From Sphingobium amiense (lineage in GTDB: Bacteria > Pseudomonadota > Alphaproteobacteria > Sphingomonadales > Sphingomonadaceae): a DNA stretch of 64,000 bases. The stretch is from contig NZ_AP018664.1 in the NCBI RefSeq assembly GCF_003967075.1, forward strand, positions 2,666,001 to 2,730,000. Direction: 5' to 3'. Under the pieces are notes generated by a model, which was not told where the DNA came from, ran no database searches, and was given only the letters and a program-made list of their open reading frames with translations. Position 1 is the first letter of the stretch. Each line of letters starts with the position of its first letter. Shown one piece after another: positions 35,209 to 45,252 of this stretch. The position numbers and the translations under genes are program-made.

Positions 35209-35712
35209 TCAGAAACAGCGCTCCAGCATCACTAGGGTAGCATCACCATCCACGGCTCGCGCGGAGAAACCCTTCTCCCGCTCCAGCGAGATCGCGGAGT
35301 GATTTTCGCGACTTTCGATCGAACGCAGTCGGCGGATGCCCCATTGCCGGGCCTCGACAGCTGCGTGATCGAGCAGAGTCCAGCCGATGCCGCGTCCCTT
35401 ATAGTCAGCGTCGATGGAGATCGCGACTTCGGCGCTCTCCCCGGTCCGGTCGGCTGCGAGCGTGGCGGCAGCGATAATCTCGTCCGTGCCGGGCAGGAAG
35501 GCGAGGAAGGTCTCGCGCCGGTGATAGTCGAAGTCGATGATGTCCTTTGCTTGCGCCGCCGTCAGGTGGCGGATCGAGGACAGGAAGCGGAACCGGCGAT
35601 CCTCGTCCGACACCCGGTCGAAGAAGTCGATCACTGCGGCGGCATCGGCGGGCGTGGCAGGGCGGACCGCGAGGCTGAAGCCGGCGCGGGTTTCGAGATG
35701 GATCATAGCCAT
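35209..35712 (-). CDS. GNAT-family N-acetyltransferase
   Basis: 167 residues with the GNAT fold. The acetyl-CoA loop R-G-x-G-x is visible in DYKGRGIGWTLLDHA (about 108-122). The substrate is unknown; comparable domains occur in protein acetyltransferases and in stress-linked Pat-like enzymes. The ATG at 35712 follows GAAAGGAC. It is the second gene of a two-gene minus-strand operon, ten bases after the 120-residue protein, inside the low-oxygen island. Confidence 0.85.
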   Translation of the reverse strand: MAMIHLETRAGFSLAVRPATPADAAAVIDFFDRVSDEDRRFRFLSSIRHLTAAQAKDIIDFDYHRRETFLAFLPGTDEIIAAATLAADRTGESAEVAISIDADYKGRGIGWTLLDHAAVEARQWGIRRLRSIESRENHSAISLEREKGFSARAVDGDATLVMLERCF

Positions 35713-35722
35713 GTCCTTTCGT

Positions 35723-36085
35723 TCAGGCGGGCGCGAGGCCCTTGACCAGGAAGGGGAGCTGCGCGCCGTCGGGCTCCGTCAGCGTCAGATAGCTGCCCGG
35801 TCGGACGCTGTGCGCTTCCAGCCGGAATATCCTTTCGTCATCCTCTTCCCCGCGGGCATAGGACAGCACCCACCCCTCCGGCGTCCGTAGCAGATAGCCG
35901 CGCCGATCCGGCTCGTTCGGCCAGAAACGGCGGGCGGTCGCCAGTTCAGGGTGGGTCCGATATTCCTGCTCGTCGATCAGCCCGTCGGATTGCAGCGGCA
36001 GGCGCAGCACATAGCTGCGCGCCGCCGAACCATTGGGGAAACCCTCCGTGCGGGCCAGTTCCAGGCGTATCGTCGTCCATGTCAT
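35723..36085 (-). CDS. Conserved hypothetical protein
   Basis: 120 residues, soluble, no signal peptide. The sequence has LPLQSDGLIDEQEYRTHPEL, RRFWPNEPDRRGYLLRTPEG and a beta-rich C-terminal half ending in LTEPDGAQLPFLVKGLAPA. I do not recognise a named domain. GGAAAGAGG precedes the ATG. It is co-transcribed with the acetyltransferase and divergent from the universal stress gene, so it is probably part of the same low-oxygen or stress response. Confidence 0.7.
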   Translation of the reverse strand: MTWTTIRLELARTEGFPNGSAARSYVLRLPLQSDGLIDEQEYRTHPELATARRFWPNEPDRRGYLLRTPEGWVLSYARGEEDDERIFRLEAHSVRPGSYLTLTEPDGAQLPFLVKGLAPA

Positions 36086-36204
36086 GGCCTCTCTTTCCGG
36101 TTTCCGGGCGTCCGAGGAAATAAGGACTATCCCTGATGGTGCGATCTCGGACCTCCGGCCTAGGGAAAGGCGATCGGAAGCATCCGCTCGGAAAGGCCGG
36201 GGCC

Positions 36205-37020
36205 ATGAAATCGATATTGCTTCATATCCATGACGATCTGGGTCAGGAAAGCCGACTTCAGGCCGCCTTCGACATCGCGCGGGCGACCAGTGCCCATATT
36301 CGTTGCGTGCAGGTGACGATGCTGCCGGATTTGGTGGCGGCCGATCTCTATGGCGGTGCGGGCTTCGCGCCGACGATCATGGCGGAACTGCGGGACATCG
36401 ACCGCAAAGCGCAGACGGAGGTCGAGGCGCGGCTGGCGCGGGAAGGCGTGCAATGGGACTGGATTCAGTGCGAGGGCGAGGCCGTAAGCGGTATCCTGTC
36501 CGCCGCACGCCTGGCCGACCTGGTCGTGGCAACCCTGCCGCGAGGGCCGCGCAGCGGCATGCTCGACCCGCTTTCCATCGTCCCGGACCTGGCGCTGAGC
36601 CGCTGCGGACCGGTACTGGGCGTACCGCAGGCGGCGACGCGCTTCGCCGTTGCCGGGCGGGCTCTGGTGGCCTGGGACGGGTCGCAGGAAGCCGGCACTG
36701 CGCTCCGCTCCGCCGTTCCGCTCCTCAAACTGGCGGATGCGGTGCTGGTCGTGACGATTGAGGAGGGCGGGAAGCATGTCTTGCCGGCCACCGACGCGCT
36801 GGAATATCTGTCCCGCCATCGCATCGAGGCCGAATTGCGTAGCTGGCCGCGGCAGGAGGAAACTGTTGACGAGGCGCTGCTGCGCGTCGTGGGCGACCTA
36901 GCGATCGATTGGATCGTCATGGGCGCATACGGCCATAGCCGGTTGCGCGAAACGGTGTTTGGCGGCGTAACCCGCCGCCTGCTGCGCGATGCGCCCGTCC
37001 CGCTCTTGCTGGCGCACTGA
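36205..37020 (+). CDS. Universal stress protein, tandem UspA domains
   Basis: 271 residues with two Usp-like halves. The second half ends with the ATP-binding pattern G-x2-G-x9-G-(S/T) in [20 protein letters not shown]; the first half lacks a clear copy. The ATG at 36205 has GGAAAGG upstream and gives the usual KSILLHID-like first strand; an ATG at 36136 would add 23 atypical residues. Usp proteins are commonly under FNR/FixK control in alphaproteobacteria. It lies 20 bases before fixL. Confidence 0.88.
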   Translation: MKSILLHIHDDLGQESRLQAAFDIARATSAHIRCVQVTMLPDLVAADLYGGAGFAPTIMAELRDIDRKAQTEVEARLAREGVQWDWIQCEGEAVSGILSAARLADLVVATLPRGPRSGMLDPLSIVPDLALSRCGPVLGVPQAATRFAVAGRALVAWDGSQEAGTALRSAVPLLKLADAVLVVTIEEGGKHVLPATDALEYLSRHRIEAELRSWPRQEETVDEALLRVVGDLAIDWIVMGAYGHSRLRETVFGGVTRRLLRDAPVPLLLAH

Positions 37021-37040
37021 AAGGGCGGCATGGTCGCGGC

Positions 37041-38186
37041 ATGGCGGTGGCGGATGACGAGACGGACGGGCTGAGCGAGCGCGCGCACAGCCTGGAGCAG
37101 GCGTTGCTGGGATCTATCTTGGCGACGGTGCCCGATGCGCTGATCGTCATCGACATGGCGGGGCACATCGTCTCCTTCGGCGCGGCGGCGCAGCGCATGT
37201 TCCAATATGCCGAAAGCGATGTGCTGGGCGAGAACATCTCGATCCTTATGCCGTCCCCCGACCGCGAGCGGCATGACGGCTATATCGGCCATTATCTTGC
37301 CACGGGCGAAAAGCGGATCATCGGCATTGGGCGGCTCACCAGCGCGCGGCGGCGGGACGGGTCCACTTTCCCCATCGAACTGTCGGTGGGTGAGGTGAAC
37401 GACGGGACGCGGCGGCTGTTCACCGGCTTCATCCGCGACCTCACGGAACGGCAGCAGGCCGAGCGGCGCGTCGCCGACCTCCAGGCCGAACTGGCCCATG
37501 CCAGCCGCGTCACGGCGATGGGCACACTGGCCTCCGCCCTCGCGCACGAGCTGAACCAGCCGCTGACCGCGATCGCCAACTATATGGAGGCAGGGCGCGA
37601 CCTTCTCGACGTGGACGGCCCGGTTGATCGGGACATGCTGCGCGAGGCGATGGCCGAAAGTGCCAACCAGGCTCTGCGCGCGGGGGAGATCATCCGGTCG
37701 CTTCGCGAATTCATCCGTCAGGGCGAAACTCTGCGCCAGCCAGAGCCGCTGCGCGTCGCTCTGGCCGAGGGCGTCGCTCTGGCGTTCATCGGCGTGGACA
37801 GCCGCGGGATCGACATGGACATCGCCGTCGACCGACAGGTGGACAAGGTGCTGGTCAACCGGGTCCAACTCCAGCAGGTGATCATCAACCTGGTGAAGAA
37901 TGCAGTGGAGGCGATGCAGAACCGCCCGGCGCGCATCCTGCGCCTGACCGCCACCCCGGCGGAGGACGGCCGGGTGGAGGTCGTGGTGGCCGACAGCGGG
38001 CCGGGACTGGATGTTGAAATGTCGCGCACGCTCTTTACCCCTTTCACAACCACCAAGGCGCACGGGATGGGCCTCGGCCTCTCGATCAGCCAGACCATCC
38101 TGGAGGGGCATGGCGGCCGCATCTGGGCCACGCCGTCGCAATGGGGCGGCACCGCCTTCCATTTCACCCTGGACGCCGCGGACTAG
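37041..38186 (+). CDS. fixL: Oxygen-sensing haem-PAS histidine kinase FixL
   Basis: A 381-residue soluble kinase. The PAS domain (about 22-140) has the FixL haem signature [10 protein letters not shown] with the proximal His at 78, and GIGR with the signal-relay Arg at 98. The dimerisation/phosphoacceptor helix carries His169 ([10 protein letters not shown]), then the N-box ([10 protein letters not shown]) and G-boxes (DSGPGL, GMGLGLS). Binding of oxygen to the haem inhibits autophosphorylation, so it fires at low oxygen and passes phosphate to FixJ, encoded 15 bases downstream. No membrane segments are seen, as in the soluble Bradyrhizobium form. Confidence 0.93.
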   Translation: MAVADDETDGLSERAHSLEQALLGSILATVPDALIVIDMAGHIVSFGAAAQRMFQYAESDVLGENISILMPSPDRERHDGYIGHYLATGEKRIIGIGRLTSARRRDGSTFPIELSVGEVNDGTRRLFTGFIRDLTERQQAERRVADLQAELAHASRVTAMGTLASALAHELNQPLTAIANYMEAGRDLLDVDGPVDRDMLREAMAESANQALRAGEIIRSLREFIRQGETLRQPEPLRVALAEGVALAFIGVDSRGIDMDIAVDRQVDKVLVNRVQLQQVIINLVKNAVEAMQNRPARILRLTATPAEDGRVEVVVADSGPGLDVEMSRTLFTPFTTTKAHGMGLGLSISQTILEGHGGRIWATPSQWGGTAFHFTLDAAD

Positions 38187-38201
38187 CAACGGAAGACCGG
38201 C

Positions 38202-38807
38202 ATGAGCGAACCCTACATCATCTATGTCGTGGACGATGACGAGGCGATCCGCCGCTCGCTGTCCTTCATGCTCCGGACCAGCGGCTATGCCGTGCGCCTG
38301 TTCGCGGGCGGTCTGGAGTTCCTGAAGGAGGCGGGCGCGCTGCCTCGCGGCTGCGTGCTGCTTGACGTGCGCATGCCCGACATCGACGGGCTGGAGGTAC
38401 AGCGGGAACTGCGCGCGCGCGGCATCACCCTGCCGGTCGTGATCATGACTGGCCATGGCGATGTTGACATGGCGGTCGCGGCGATGAAGACGGGCGCCAG
38501 CGACTTCATCGAAAAGCCCTTTGAGAAGGCAGCCCTGCTTGCCTCTATCGAGGCCGCCAAGGCGCTGTCCCTGGCGGAGCGCGGCGCCATCGCGCGCGCT
38601 GAGGAGGCGCGGGCGCGGCTCAACGTGCTGACGGATCGCGAACGCGACGTGCTGCACGGGCTCGTGCAGGGCCTGCCCAATAAGAGCATCGCCTACGATC
38701 TGGGGATCAGTCCCAGGACCGTGGAAATCCACCGTGCCAACCTGATGCAGAAGCTAAGGGTGAAGAGTCTGGCGGAGGCGCTGCGTATCGCCTTTCACGC
38801 CGGGTAG
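38202..38807 (+). CDS. fixJ: Response regulator FixJ
   Basis: 201 residues: a receiver domain with the acidic pocket DDD at 11-13, phosphorylation site Asp55 (LLDVRMPD) and Lys in EKPFEK, then a LuxR-type helix-turn-helix (GLPNKSIAYDLGISPRTVEI). It is the partner of FixL and, when phosphorylated, should activate the FNR/FixK gene that follows 30-130 bases downstream. The length equals rhizobial FixJ. Confidence 0.93.
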   Translation: MSEPYIIYVVDDDEAIRRSLSFMLRTSGYAVRLFAGGLEFLKEAGALPRGCVLLDVRMPDIDGLEVQRELRARGITLPVVIMTGHGDVDMAVAAMKTGASDFIEKPFEKAALLASIEAAKALSLAERGAIARAEEARARLNVLTDRERDVLHGLVQGLPNKSIAYDLGISPRTVEIHRANLMQKLRVKSLAEALRIAFHAG

Positions 38808-38821
38808 AGGAGACGAAGAAT

Positions 38822-38836
38822 TCATCAGTATGATGA
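38822..38836. promoter_or_regulatory. Palindrome upstream of the FNR-type gene
   Basis: TCATCA-GTA-TGATGA, perfect over 6-base arms, 14 bases after the fixJ stop. Its half-sites are the wrong way round for FNR, so another regulator would have to be responsible. Confidence 0.35.
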
Positions 38837-38938
38837 GTGAAGCCTGACACGCAATTTCCGGCTTCATTCCTTCGACCCCGCGCACCGATAGGGACATTTA
38901 CGGATAGGTCGCGGCATGCGCTCTCGTCATCCAGCGGC

Positions 38939-39682
38939 ATGGATATGCGATTTGACATGGCGCAAAATGGCGCCTTCCCGATCCCGGCACGATCCTGCGG
39001 TAGCCAGTGCTGCAACGCTTGCATCGTGCGCCACCGTGCCATCTGCGCAGACCTCAGCGAAGGCGATCGCCACGCGCTGAGCCGCCTGGGGCGGCGGGTC
39101 ACATTGCAGGCGGGACAGACGGTGATGTGGGAAGGAGACGATAGCATGGTCGTCGCCAATGTGATCGAGGGCACGCTGAAGCTCGCCACGTCCACAGGCG
39201 ACGGGCGCGAGCAGATTGTCGGCGTCGTCTATGCCTCCGACTTCATCGGCCGCCCTTTCGGCGCACGAACGCCGCATAGTGTTACGGCGTTGACCGACGC
39301 GCGGCTGTGTCTTTTCCCGCGTGGCGGTTTCGATGGTTTCGCCATGCGGCACGGGGAATTGCAGCATCGCTTGTTGCAACGAACGCTGGATGATCTCGAC
39401 CGCACCCGCGCCTGGATGCTCCTGTTGGGGCGCAAGTCTGCGCGGGAGAAAGTCGCCACTTTCCTCCTCGACATAAGCCGGCGGCTGCACGCGGACAGGG
39501 ACGGCGTGATCGCGCTCCCGCTGTCGCGGCAGCAGATCGCCGACATTCTGGGCATTACCATTGAAACGGTCTCCCGGCAGATGACCGAGATGAAACGTGA
39601 CGGCTTCATCGACTTGGTCGGGCGACGCGGCGTGCGGCTGGTGAACATGGCTGCACTGAAGACGCTGTCCGAGGCGGCCTGA
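38939..39682 (+). CDS. fnr: Fe-S FNR-type regulator (FnrN/FixK family)
   Basis: 247 residues from the preferred ATG at 38939; a GTG at 38837 would add 34. The N terminus has a Cys cluster (20, 24, 25, 28 and 36; [17 protein letters not shown]) and a central Cys124, close to the Cys20-29/Cys122 arrangement of E. coli Fnr, so a [4Fe-4S] oxygen sensor is expected. A cyclic-nucleotide-type barrel and a C-terminal helix-turn-helix ([20 protein letters not shown]) with the E-x2-S-R recognition residues follow. It should bind TTGAT-N4-ATCAA sites. Placed after fixLJ and before ccoN, it links oxygen sensing to the oxidase genes. Confidence 0.9.
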   Translation: MDMRFDMAQNGAFPIPARSCGSQCCNACIVRHRAICADLSEGDRHALSRLGRRVTLQAGQTVMWEGDDSMVVANVIEGTLKLATSTGDGREQIVGVVYASDFIGRPFGARTPHSVTALTDARLCLFPRGGFDGFAMRHGELQHRLLQRTLDDLDRTRAWMLLLGRKSAREKVATFLLDISRRLHADRDGVIALPLSRQQIADILGITIETVSRQMTEMKRDGFIDLVGRRGVRLVNMAALKTLSEAA

Positions 39683-39828
39683 CGCTTGCCCGTCCGGCTC
39701 ATTCACCGCGAACCTCACGGCCTACGCATTTTCCCGTAAAGACCCGCCGCATCGCTTTTGACAGAGGTCGGGGCATAGCGGCGGGCACTTTCCAACAGGG
39801 CGCCGCAAAGCCTTTGCGGGGTAGATCC

Positions 39829-41448
39829 ATGGACAGACTGGTAATGCGGACGGGCGGCTGGTTCGCGCTGGCGCTGCTCGCCTTCGCGGCGATGCTGGCG
39901 GCGCGCGACAGCGGCTTTTCCGTTCATATGGGGATCGTGAGCGCGGTGGCGCTCGGCCTGGCCATCTACGGCATGCGCACCGCCGATTATGCAGCCTTCG
40001 CGCGAGGACTGGTCAGGAGGCAGCATGATCGAGGGCGCTATTATGACGATGTGATCCGCTGGGGCGTGATCGCCACCGTCTTCTGGGGCCTCGCGGGGTT
40101 CCTGGCGGGCCTCTACATCGCTTTGCAGCTCGCCTTCCCGGCGCTCAACCTGGGCCTTGAATATACCAGCTTCGGGCGGCTGCGGCCGCTGCACACCTCC
40201 GCGGTCATCTTCGCCTTCGGCGGCAATGCGCTTATCGCCACCAGCTTCTACGTCGTCCAGCGCACCTGCCGCGCCCGACTCTTCTCGCCCGCGCTCGCGA
40301 ACTTCGTCTTCTGGGGATACCAGCTTTTCATCGTGCTGGCCGCTACCGGCTACCTGATGGGCGTGACCGAGGGCCGCGAATATGCCGAACCCGAATGGTA
40401 TGTCGACCTGTGGCTGACCATCGTATGGGTCGCCTATCTCGTGGTCTTCGGCGGCACGATCCTGAAGCGCAGCGAGCCGCACATCTATGTGGCGAACTGG
40501 TTCTACCTGTCGTTCATCCTGACGATCGCGATGCTGCACATCGTCAACAACCTGACGGTGCCGGTCAGCTTTCTGGGCTCCAAGAGCTACAGCGCCTTCG
40601 CGGGCGTGCAGGATGCGCTGACCCAGTGGTGGTACGGCCATAATGCGGTGGGCTTCTTCCTGACCGCCGGCTTCCTCGCCATGATGTATTATTTCGTGCC
40701 GAAGCAGGCGGAACGGCCGGTCTACAGCTACCGCCTGTCGATCATCCACTTCTGGTCGCTGATCTTCCTCTACATCTGGGCGGGGCCGCATCACCTGCAC
40801 TACACCGCGCTGCCCGACTGGGCGCAGACGCTGGGCATGGTCTTCTCGATCATGCTGTGGATGCCGAGCTGGGGCGGCATGATCAACGGGCTGATGACGC
40901 TGAACGGCGCCTGGGACAAGATCCGCACCGATCCGATCATCCGCATGATGGTGATGGCGCTCGCTTTCTACGGCATGTCGACCTTCGAAGGCCCGATGAT
41001 GTCGGTGAAGGCGGTGAACAGCCTGTCGCACTATACCGACTGGACCATCGGCCACGTCCATTCGGGCGCGCTCGGCTGGAACGGCATGATCACCTTCGCC
41101 TCGCTCTACTATCTCGCCCCCCGCCTGTGGAAGCGGACAAGGCTCTATTCGCTGCGTCTCGTCAACTGGCACTTCTGGCTCGCGACGGTGGGGATCGTCC
41201 TCTACGCCGCGTCGATGTGGGTCGCGGGCATCATGCAGGGGCTGATGTGGCGCGAATATGGGTCGGACGGCTATCTGGTCTATTCGTTCTCGGAGGTCGT
41301 GAGCGCCATGCTGCCCATGTACCTGAGCCGCGCGGCCGGCGGCCTGCTCTACCTTTCCGGCGCGATCATCATGGCCTGGAACATCGGCCGGACCATTGCC
41401 GGCAGCCCGCTGCGCGTTGAAAAGCCGATGCACGACGCGGCCTTATGA
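39829..41448 (+). CDS. ccoN: cbb3-type cytochrome c oxidase subunit I
   Basis: 539 residues, 12 or more membrane helices. The haem-copper site His residues are visible in [14 protein letters not shown] and [13 protein letters not shown], and the low-spin/high-spin haem ligands in [18 protein letters not shown] and [13 protein letters not shown]. It reduces oxygen to water at high affinity and pumps protons in the inner membrane. The ATG at 39829 follows GCGGGG. A half-matching FNR site (TTGAC-AGAG-GTCGG, 39758-39771) lies upstream. It heads the ccoNOQP operon. Confidence 0.96.
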   Translation: MDRLVMRTGGWFALALLAFAAMLAARDSGFSVHMGIVSAVALGLAIYGMRTADYAAFARGLVRRQHDRGRYYDDVIRWGVIATVFWGLAGFLAGLYIALQLAFPALNLGLEYTSFGRLRPLHTSAVIFAFGGNALIATSFYVVQRTCRARLFSPALANFVFWGYQLFIVLAATGYLMGVTEGREYAEPEWYVDLWLTIVWVAYLVVFGGTILKRSEPHIYVANWFYLSFILTIAMLHIVNNLTVPVSFLGSKSYSAFAGVQDALTQWWYGHNAVGFFLTAGFLAMMYYFVPKQAERPVYSYRLSIIHFWSLIFLYIWAGPHHLHYTALPDWAQTLGMVFSIMLWMPSWGGMINGLMTLNGAWDKIRTDPIIRMMVMALAFYGMSTFEGPMMSVKAVNSLSHYTDWTIGHVHSGALGWNGMITFASLYYLAPRLWKRTRLYSLRLVNWHFWLATVGIVLYAASMWVAGIMQGLMWREYGSDGYLVYSFSEVVSAMLPMYLSRAAGGLLYLSGAIIMAWNIGRTIAGSPLRVEKPMHDAAL

Positions 41449-41500
41449 CCCGGCGGCCGACAAGCCGCTGATCGCCCAGCCCGCTTAAGGAGACGCCCTC

Positions 41501-42235
41501 ATGGCATCCCGATTTTTCGACCATGGCAAGCTCGAGCGGAACGTATCGCTGCTGGGCATCGCCGCTCTGATCGTCGTGGCCATCGGCGGCATCGTGGAGA
41601 TCGCGCCCCTCTTCTGGATCGACAACACGATCGAGAAGGTGGAGGGGGTGCGCCCCTACACGCCGCTGGAGCTGGCGGGGCGCAACATCTACATCCGCGA
41701 AGGCTGCTACAACTGCCATAGCCAGATGATCCGCCCCTTCCGGGACGAGACCGAGCGGTACGGCCATTACAGCCTCGCCGCCGAGAGCATGTACGACCAC
41801 CCGTTCCAATGGGGGTCGAAGCGCACCGGGCCGGACCTTGCCCGCGTGGGCGGTCGCTATTCGGACGAATGGCATGTCCAGCACCTCAAGGACCCGCGCG
41901 CGGTGGTGCCGGAATCGATCATGCCGACCTATCCCTTCCTCGCCGAGCGCGACCTGAAGGTGGGCGACATGGCCGCGCATCTGACGGCGCTGTCCGATGT
42001 CGGCGTGCCCTATAGCAAGGATGACGTGGCCAAGGCGAATGCCGACCTCGCGGCCCAGGCGGACCCAACCGCCGACACTGTCGACCTGCTGAAGCGCTAT
42101 CCCAAGGCGCAGGTGCGCGATTTCGACGGCGATCCGAACAGGCTGACGGAGATGGACGCGCTGGTGGCCTATCTCCAGATGCTGGGGACGCTGGTCGACG
42201 TGAACGCCGCCGAGCCGCAGGAGGTGGAGCGATGA
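41501..42235 (+). CDS. ccoO: cbb3 oxidase monohaem cytochrome c subunit II
   Basis: 244 residues with one N-terminal membrane helix (about 14-36) and a single haem c site Cys69-x2-Cys72-His73 ([10 protein letters not shown]). A distal Met ligand is likely in the SIMPTYPFL segment. It passes electrons to ccoN from the periplasmic side. An AAGGAG ribosome site precedes the ATG. Its stop overlaps the ccoQ start (ATGA). Confidence 0.96.
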   Translation: MASRFFDHGKLERNVSLLGIAALIVVAIGGIVEIAPLFWIDNTIEKVEGVRPYTPLELAGRNIYIREGCYNCHSQMIRPFRDETERYGHYSLAAESMYDHPFQWGSKRTGPDLARVGGRYSDEWHVQHLKDPRAVVPESIMPTYPFLAERDLKVGDMAAHLTALSDVGVPYSKDDVAKANADLAAQADPTADTVDLLKRYPKAQVRDFDGDPNRLTEMDALVAYLQMLGTLVDVNAAEPQEVER

Positions 42236-42408
42236 GCAGCTATGACACGCTGCGGCATTTCGCCGACAGCTGGGGGCTGGTGTTCATGGGGGTAAGCTAC
42301 CTCGTTCTGGTGGGTTGGCATTTCCTGCCGCGCGGCCGGGCGCACAGCCGCGCCGCATCCACGATGATCTTCAAGGATCGCGAAGATACGGAGGCCGATC
42401 ATGGCTGA
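42232..42408 (+). CDS. ccoQ: cbb3 oxidase small subunit CcoQ
   Basis: 58 residues with one membrane helix ([20 protein letters not shown]) and a charged tail that ends [12 protein letters not shown], typical of CcoQ, which stabilises the oxidase. It overlaps ccoO by four bases and ccoP by eight, so the three are translationally coupled. It is short enough to be missed by automatic callers. Confidence 0.92.
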   Translation: MSSYDTLRHFADSWGLVFMGVSYLVLVGWHFLPRGRAHSRAASTMIFKDREDTEADHG

Positions 42409-43321
42409 CGACAAGCATGTCGACACCGCGACGGGCACGGAGCTCAAGGGCCATGAATGGGATGGCATCCGGGAGCTGGATACGCCGCTGCCGCGCTGGT
42501 GGCTGTGGACCTTCTACGCCACCATTCTCTTCGCGGTCGCCTACACCATCGCCTATCCCGCCTGGCCGATGATCCACAGCGCCACGCAGGGCATACTCGG
42601 CTGGTCGAGCCGGGGCGCGCTGGACAAGGAGCTGGCTGCGCGGGAGGCGCAGGTCGCGCCGATCCGCAAGGCGATCGCCGAAACGCCGATCGAGGCGCTA
42701 CCCGGAAAGCCGCAGCTGATGCAGGCGGCGGTCGAGGGCGGGCGGGCCGCGTTCCGCGTGCATTGCGTGCAGTGCCATGGTTCAGGTGCGGCGGGGTCGA
42801 AGGGCTATCCCAACCTCAATGACGACGACTGGCTGTGGGGTGGCGACCTGGCGACGATCGAGCAGACGATCTTCGATGGCGTGCGCAATCCCGACCATAC
42901 GGCTACCCGCATGTCGCAGATGCCCGCCTTCGGCCGCGACCAGCTGCTGACCGCAGCGCAGGTGGATGATGTCGTCGCCTATGTCCGCGCCATCAGCCGG
43001 CAGGATCGTCCCGGCGCGACGGCGCAGCGCGGCGCAAGGCTCTTCGCTGACAATTGCGCCGTCTGCCACGGCCCCACTGGGCACGGCAGTCGCGAACTCG
43101 GCGCGCCCAACCTCACAGACGGCATCTGGCTCTATGGCGGCGACCCCGACACGATCCGGGAGACCGTGTGGAACAGCCGCCAGGGCGTGATGCCTCGTTG
43201 GGGCGATAAGCTCGACAGCGCGACCGTGCGGATGCTCGCCGCCTATGTCCACAGCCTGGGGGGCGGCGAAGCGGCGCCGGTCGTTGCGACTGCCGAAGGG
43301 GCGCGCGATGTCGGCAAATAA
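42401..43321 (+). CDS. ccoP: cbb3 oxidase dihaem cytochrome c subunit III
   Basis: 306 residues: an N-terminal extension with a membrane helix (about 33-58), then two cytochrome c domains with haem sites Cys122-x2-Cys125-His126 (CVQCHGSG) and Cys219-x2-Cys222-His223 (CAVCHGPT). It takes electrons from cytochrome bc1 or soluble cytochrome c. The ATG lies inside the end of ccoQ. It completes the oxidase complex. Confidence 0.96.
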   Translation: MADDKHVDTATGTELKGHEWDGIRELDTPLPRWWLWTFYATILFAVAYTIAYPAWPMIHSATQGILGWSSRGALDKELAAREAQVAPIRKAIAETPIEALPGKPQLMQAAVEGGRAAFRVHCVQCHGSGAAGSKGYPNLNDDDWLWGGDLATIEQTIFDGVRNPDHTATRMSQMPAFGRDQLLTAAQVDDVVAYVRAISRQDRPGATAQRGARLFADNCAVCHGPTGHGSRELGAPNLTDGIWLYGGDPDTIRETVWNSRQGVMPRWGDKLDSATVRMLAAYVHSLGGGEAAPVVATAEGARDVGK

Positions 43322-43342
43322 GCTCGCTCGGGGGCAGGCAGC

Positions 43343-44779
43343 ATGCTGATGCCTGCGGGCTCCTCCGACCTCTACGAAAAGCGCAACGGCGTCTATCCCA
43401 AGGCGGTGGACGGCTTCTATCGCCGCCTGAAATGGGCGGTGATGGTGGCGACGCTCGCCATCTACTGGGTGACGCCGTGGCTGCGCTGGGATCGCGGGCC
43501 CTATGCGCCCGATCAGGCGGTGCTGATCGACCTCGCCCACCGGCGCTTCTACATGTTCGCGATCGAGATCTGGCCGCATGAATTCTATTATGTCGCCGGC
43601 CTGCTGATCATGGCGGGGGTGGGGCTGTTCCTGGTCACCTCGGCAGTCGGGCGGGCCTGGTGCGGCTATGCCTGCCCGCAGACGGTGTGGACCGACCTCT
43701 ACCAGCATGTCGAACGCTTTATCGACGGCGACCGCAACGCGCAGATCCGGCTGGCGAAGGCGCCCTGGACCCCGGCGAAGCTGGCGAGGCGCCTGCTCAA
43801 ATGGACCGCATGGCTGGCCATCGCCTTCCTGACGGGCGGCGCCTGGATCTTCTACTTTGCCGACGCGCCGACGCTCCAGCAGCAATTCTGGGACGGCACC
43901 GCCGCGCCCGTGGCCTATGCGACGGTCGGCGTGCTGACCGCCACCACCTTCGTCCTGGGCGGTTTCATGCGCGAGCAGGTGTGCATCTACATGTGTCCCT
44001 GGCCGCGCATCCAGACCGCGATGCTGGACGAGAAGTCGCTGGTCGTCACCTACAAGGACTGGCGCGGGGAAAAGCGCGGCAGCCTAAAGAAGGCGGAGGC
44101 GCATCCGGGCGATTATGGCGACTGCATCGACTGCAACCAGTGCGTTGCGGTGTGCCCGACCGGCATCGACATCCGTGAAGGGCCGCAGATCGGCTGCATC
44201 ACCTGCGCGCTGTGCATCGACGCCTGCGACAAGGTGATGGCACAGGTCGGCCGCCCGCGCGGCCTGATCGATTATTGCACCGAGGACGATGCGGAAGCGG
44301 AGAAGAAGGGCGCAGCGCCCCAACCGGTGTTGAGGACGCTGCTGCGTCCCCGCACCATCGCCTATTTCACGCTGTGGTGCGGGATCGGCCTTGCTATGCT
44401 GTTCACGCTCGGCGCGCGCACCCGCATCGACGTCAGCGCGCAGCAGGACCGCAATCCGATCGCCGTGCGCCTGTCCGACGGCATGGTCCGCAACGCCTAT
44501 ACGGTGAAGCTCCGCAACATGGAGGCTCGGCCACGCCCGATCGTGGTGACGGTCGAAGGGCTGCCGGGGGCGCGCCTCTGGACCGACGGCATGACTCGTG
44601 ACGAGGCCCAAGCCGACGTCGGCACAACCGTGCCCGCCGACAGCGTCGCCAGGCTGCGCCTGTTCGTCGCCCTCCCAGGCGCCGGGCCGCAGCGCCAGGA
44701 CTTCCGTTTCACCGTTCGCGCTACTGACCGCGAGGGCGGCGGCGACAGCGAGCCCGCCCGTTTCGAAAGGTCCCGATAA
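43343..44779 (+). CDS. ccoG: Cytochrome oxidase assembly protein CcoG (FixG)
   Basis: 478 residues with membrane helices in the first half, a polyferredoxin core of two [4Fe-4S] motifs (CIDCNQCVAVCP and CITCALCIDACDK, about 256-296), a further helix and a periplasmic Ig-like FixG_C domain. CcoG reduces Cu(II) for delivery to the oxidase. It begins 21 bases after ccoP and overlaps ccoH by one base, so the assembly operon ccoGHIS likely shares the oxidase promoter. Confidence 0.94.
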   Translation: MLMPAGSSDLYEKRNGVYPKAVDGFYRRLKWAVMVATLAIYWVTPWLRWDRGPYAPDQAVLIDLAHRRFYMFAIEIWPHEFYYVAGLLIMAGVGLFLVTSAVGRAWCGYACPQTVWTDLYQHVERFIDGDRNAQIRLAKAPWTPAKLARRLLKWTAWLAIAFLTGGAWIFYFADAPTLQQQFWDGTAAPVAYATVGVLTATTFVLGGFMREQVCIYMCPWPRIQTAMLDEKSLVVTYKDWRGEKRGSLKKAEAHPGDYGDCIDCNQCVAVCPTGIDIREGPQIGCITCALCIDACDKVMAQVGRPRGLIDYCTEDDAEAEKKGAAPQPVLRTLLRPRTIAYFTLWCGIGLAMLFTLGARTRIDVSAQQDRNPIAVRLSDGMVRNAYTVKLRNMEARPRPIVVTVEGLPGARLWTDGMTRDEAQADVGTTVPADSVARLRLFVALPGAGPQRQDFRFTVRATDREGGGDSEPARFERSR

Positions 44780-45252
44780 TGTCCAACAGCCTTCCCGCGC
44801 GCCGCTTCACCGGCTGGCACATGACTGCGATCCTGGTCGCCTTCTTCGCGGTGGTGATCGCCGTCAACTTTCTGATGGCGACCGTCGCCGTCCGGTCCTT
44901 CGGCGGCACGGTGGTCGAGAACAGCTATGTCGCGAGCCAGCGCTTCAATGGCTGGCTGGCCGCTGCCCGCGCTCAGGATGGGTTGCGCTGGAAGGACGGG
45001 GTGGCGACGGATGGTGCGCGCCACGTCGTGCTGACGCTGGGCAGCGGGACCGGCGCGCCGGTCCGGGGCGGGACTGTGAAGGCGCTCGCGCAGCATCCGC
45101 TCGGCCGGGCCGCCGATATTCCGCTCGCTTTTCGTGAGGCCGCGCCCGGCCGCTATGTCAGCGAAGCTGCGCTGCCACCCGGTCGCTGGCGCGTTCGCCT
45201 CGACGTCTGGCATGGTGGCAGCGAGCAGCATCTGCTGCGGGAGATCGACTGA
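44779..45252 (+). CDS. ccoH: cbb3 oxidase assembly protein CcoH (FixH)
   Basis: 157 residues: one N-terminal membrane helix (about 12-36, TGWHMTAILVAFFAVVIAVN) and a periplasmic FixH domain. It is needed for maturation of the cbb3 oxidase and interacts with its subunits. Both ends overlap neighbours by one base, which indicates tight translational coupling with ccoG and ccoI. Confidence 0.93.
   Translation: MSNSLPARRFTGWHMTAILVAFFAVVIAVNFLMATVAVRSFGGTVVENSYVASQRFNGWLAAARAQDGLRWKDGVATDGARHVVLTLGSGTGAPVRGGTVKALAQHPLGRAADIPLAFREAAPGRYVSEAALPPGRWRVRLDVWHGGSEQHLLREID

Noticed and set aside
36465..38732. Long minus-strand frame across the Usp, fixL and fixJ genes
   Set aside because: All three plus-strand genes have intact catalytic motifs; the antisense protein is low-complexity and covers several genes.
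39758..39771. TTGAC-AGAG-GTCGG upstream of ccoN as an FNR box
   Set aside because: Only the left half matches; the CAA end is missing, so I mention it in the ccoN entry but do not annotate it.
39715..41433. Long minus-strand frame antisense to ccoN
   Set aside because: His/Arg/Gln-rich shadow of a membrane protein; ccoN on the plus strand is certain.
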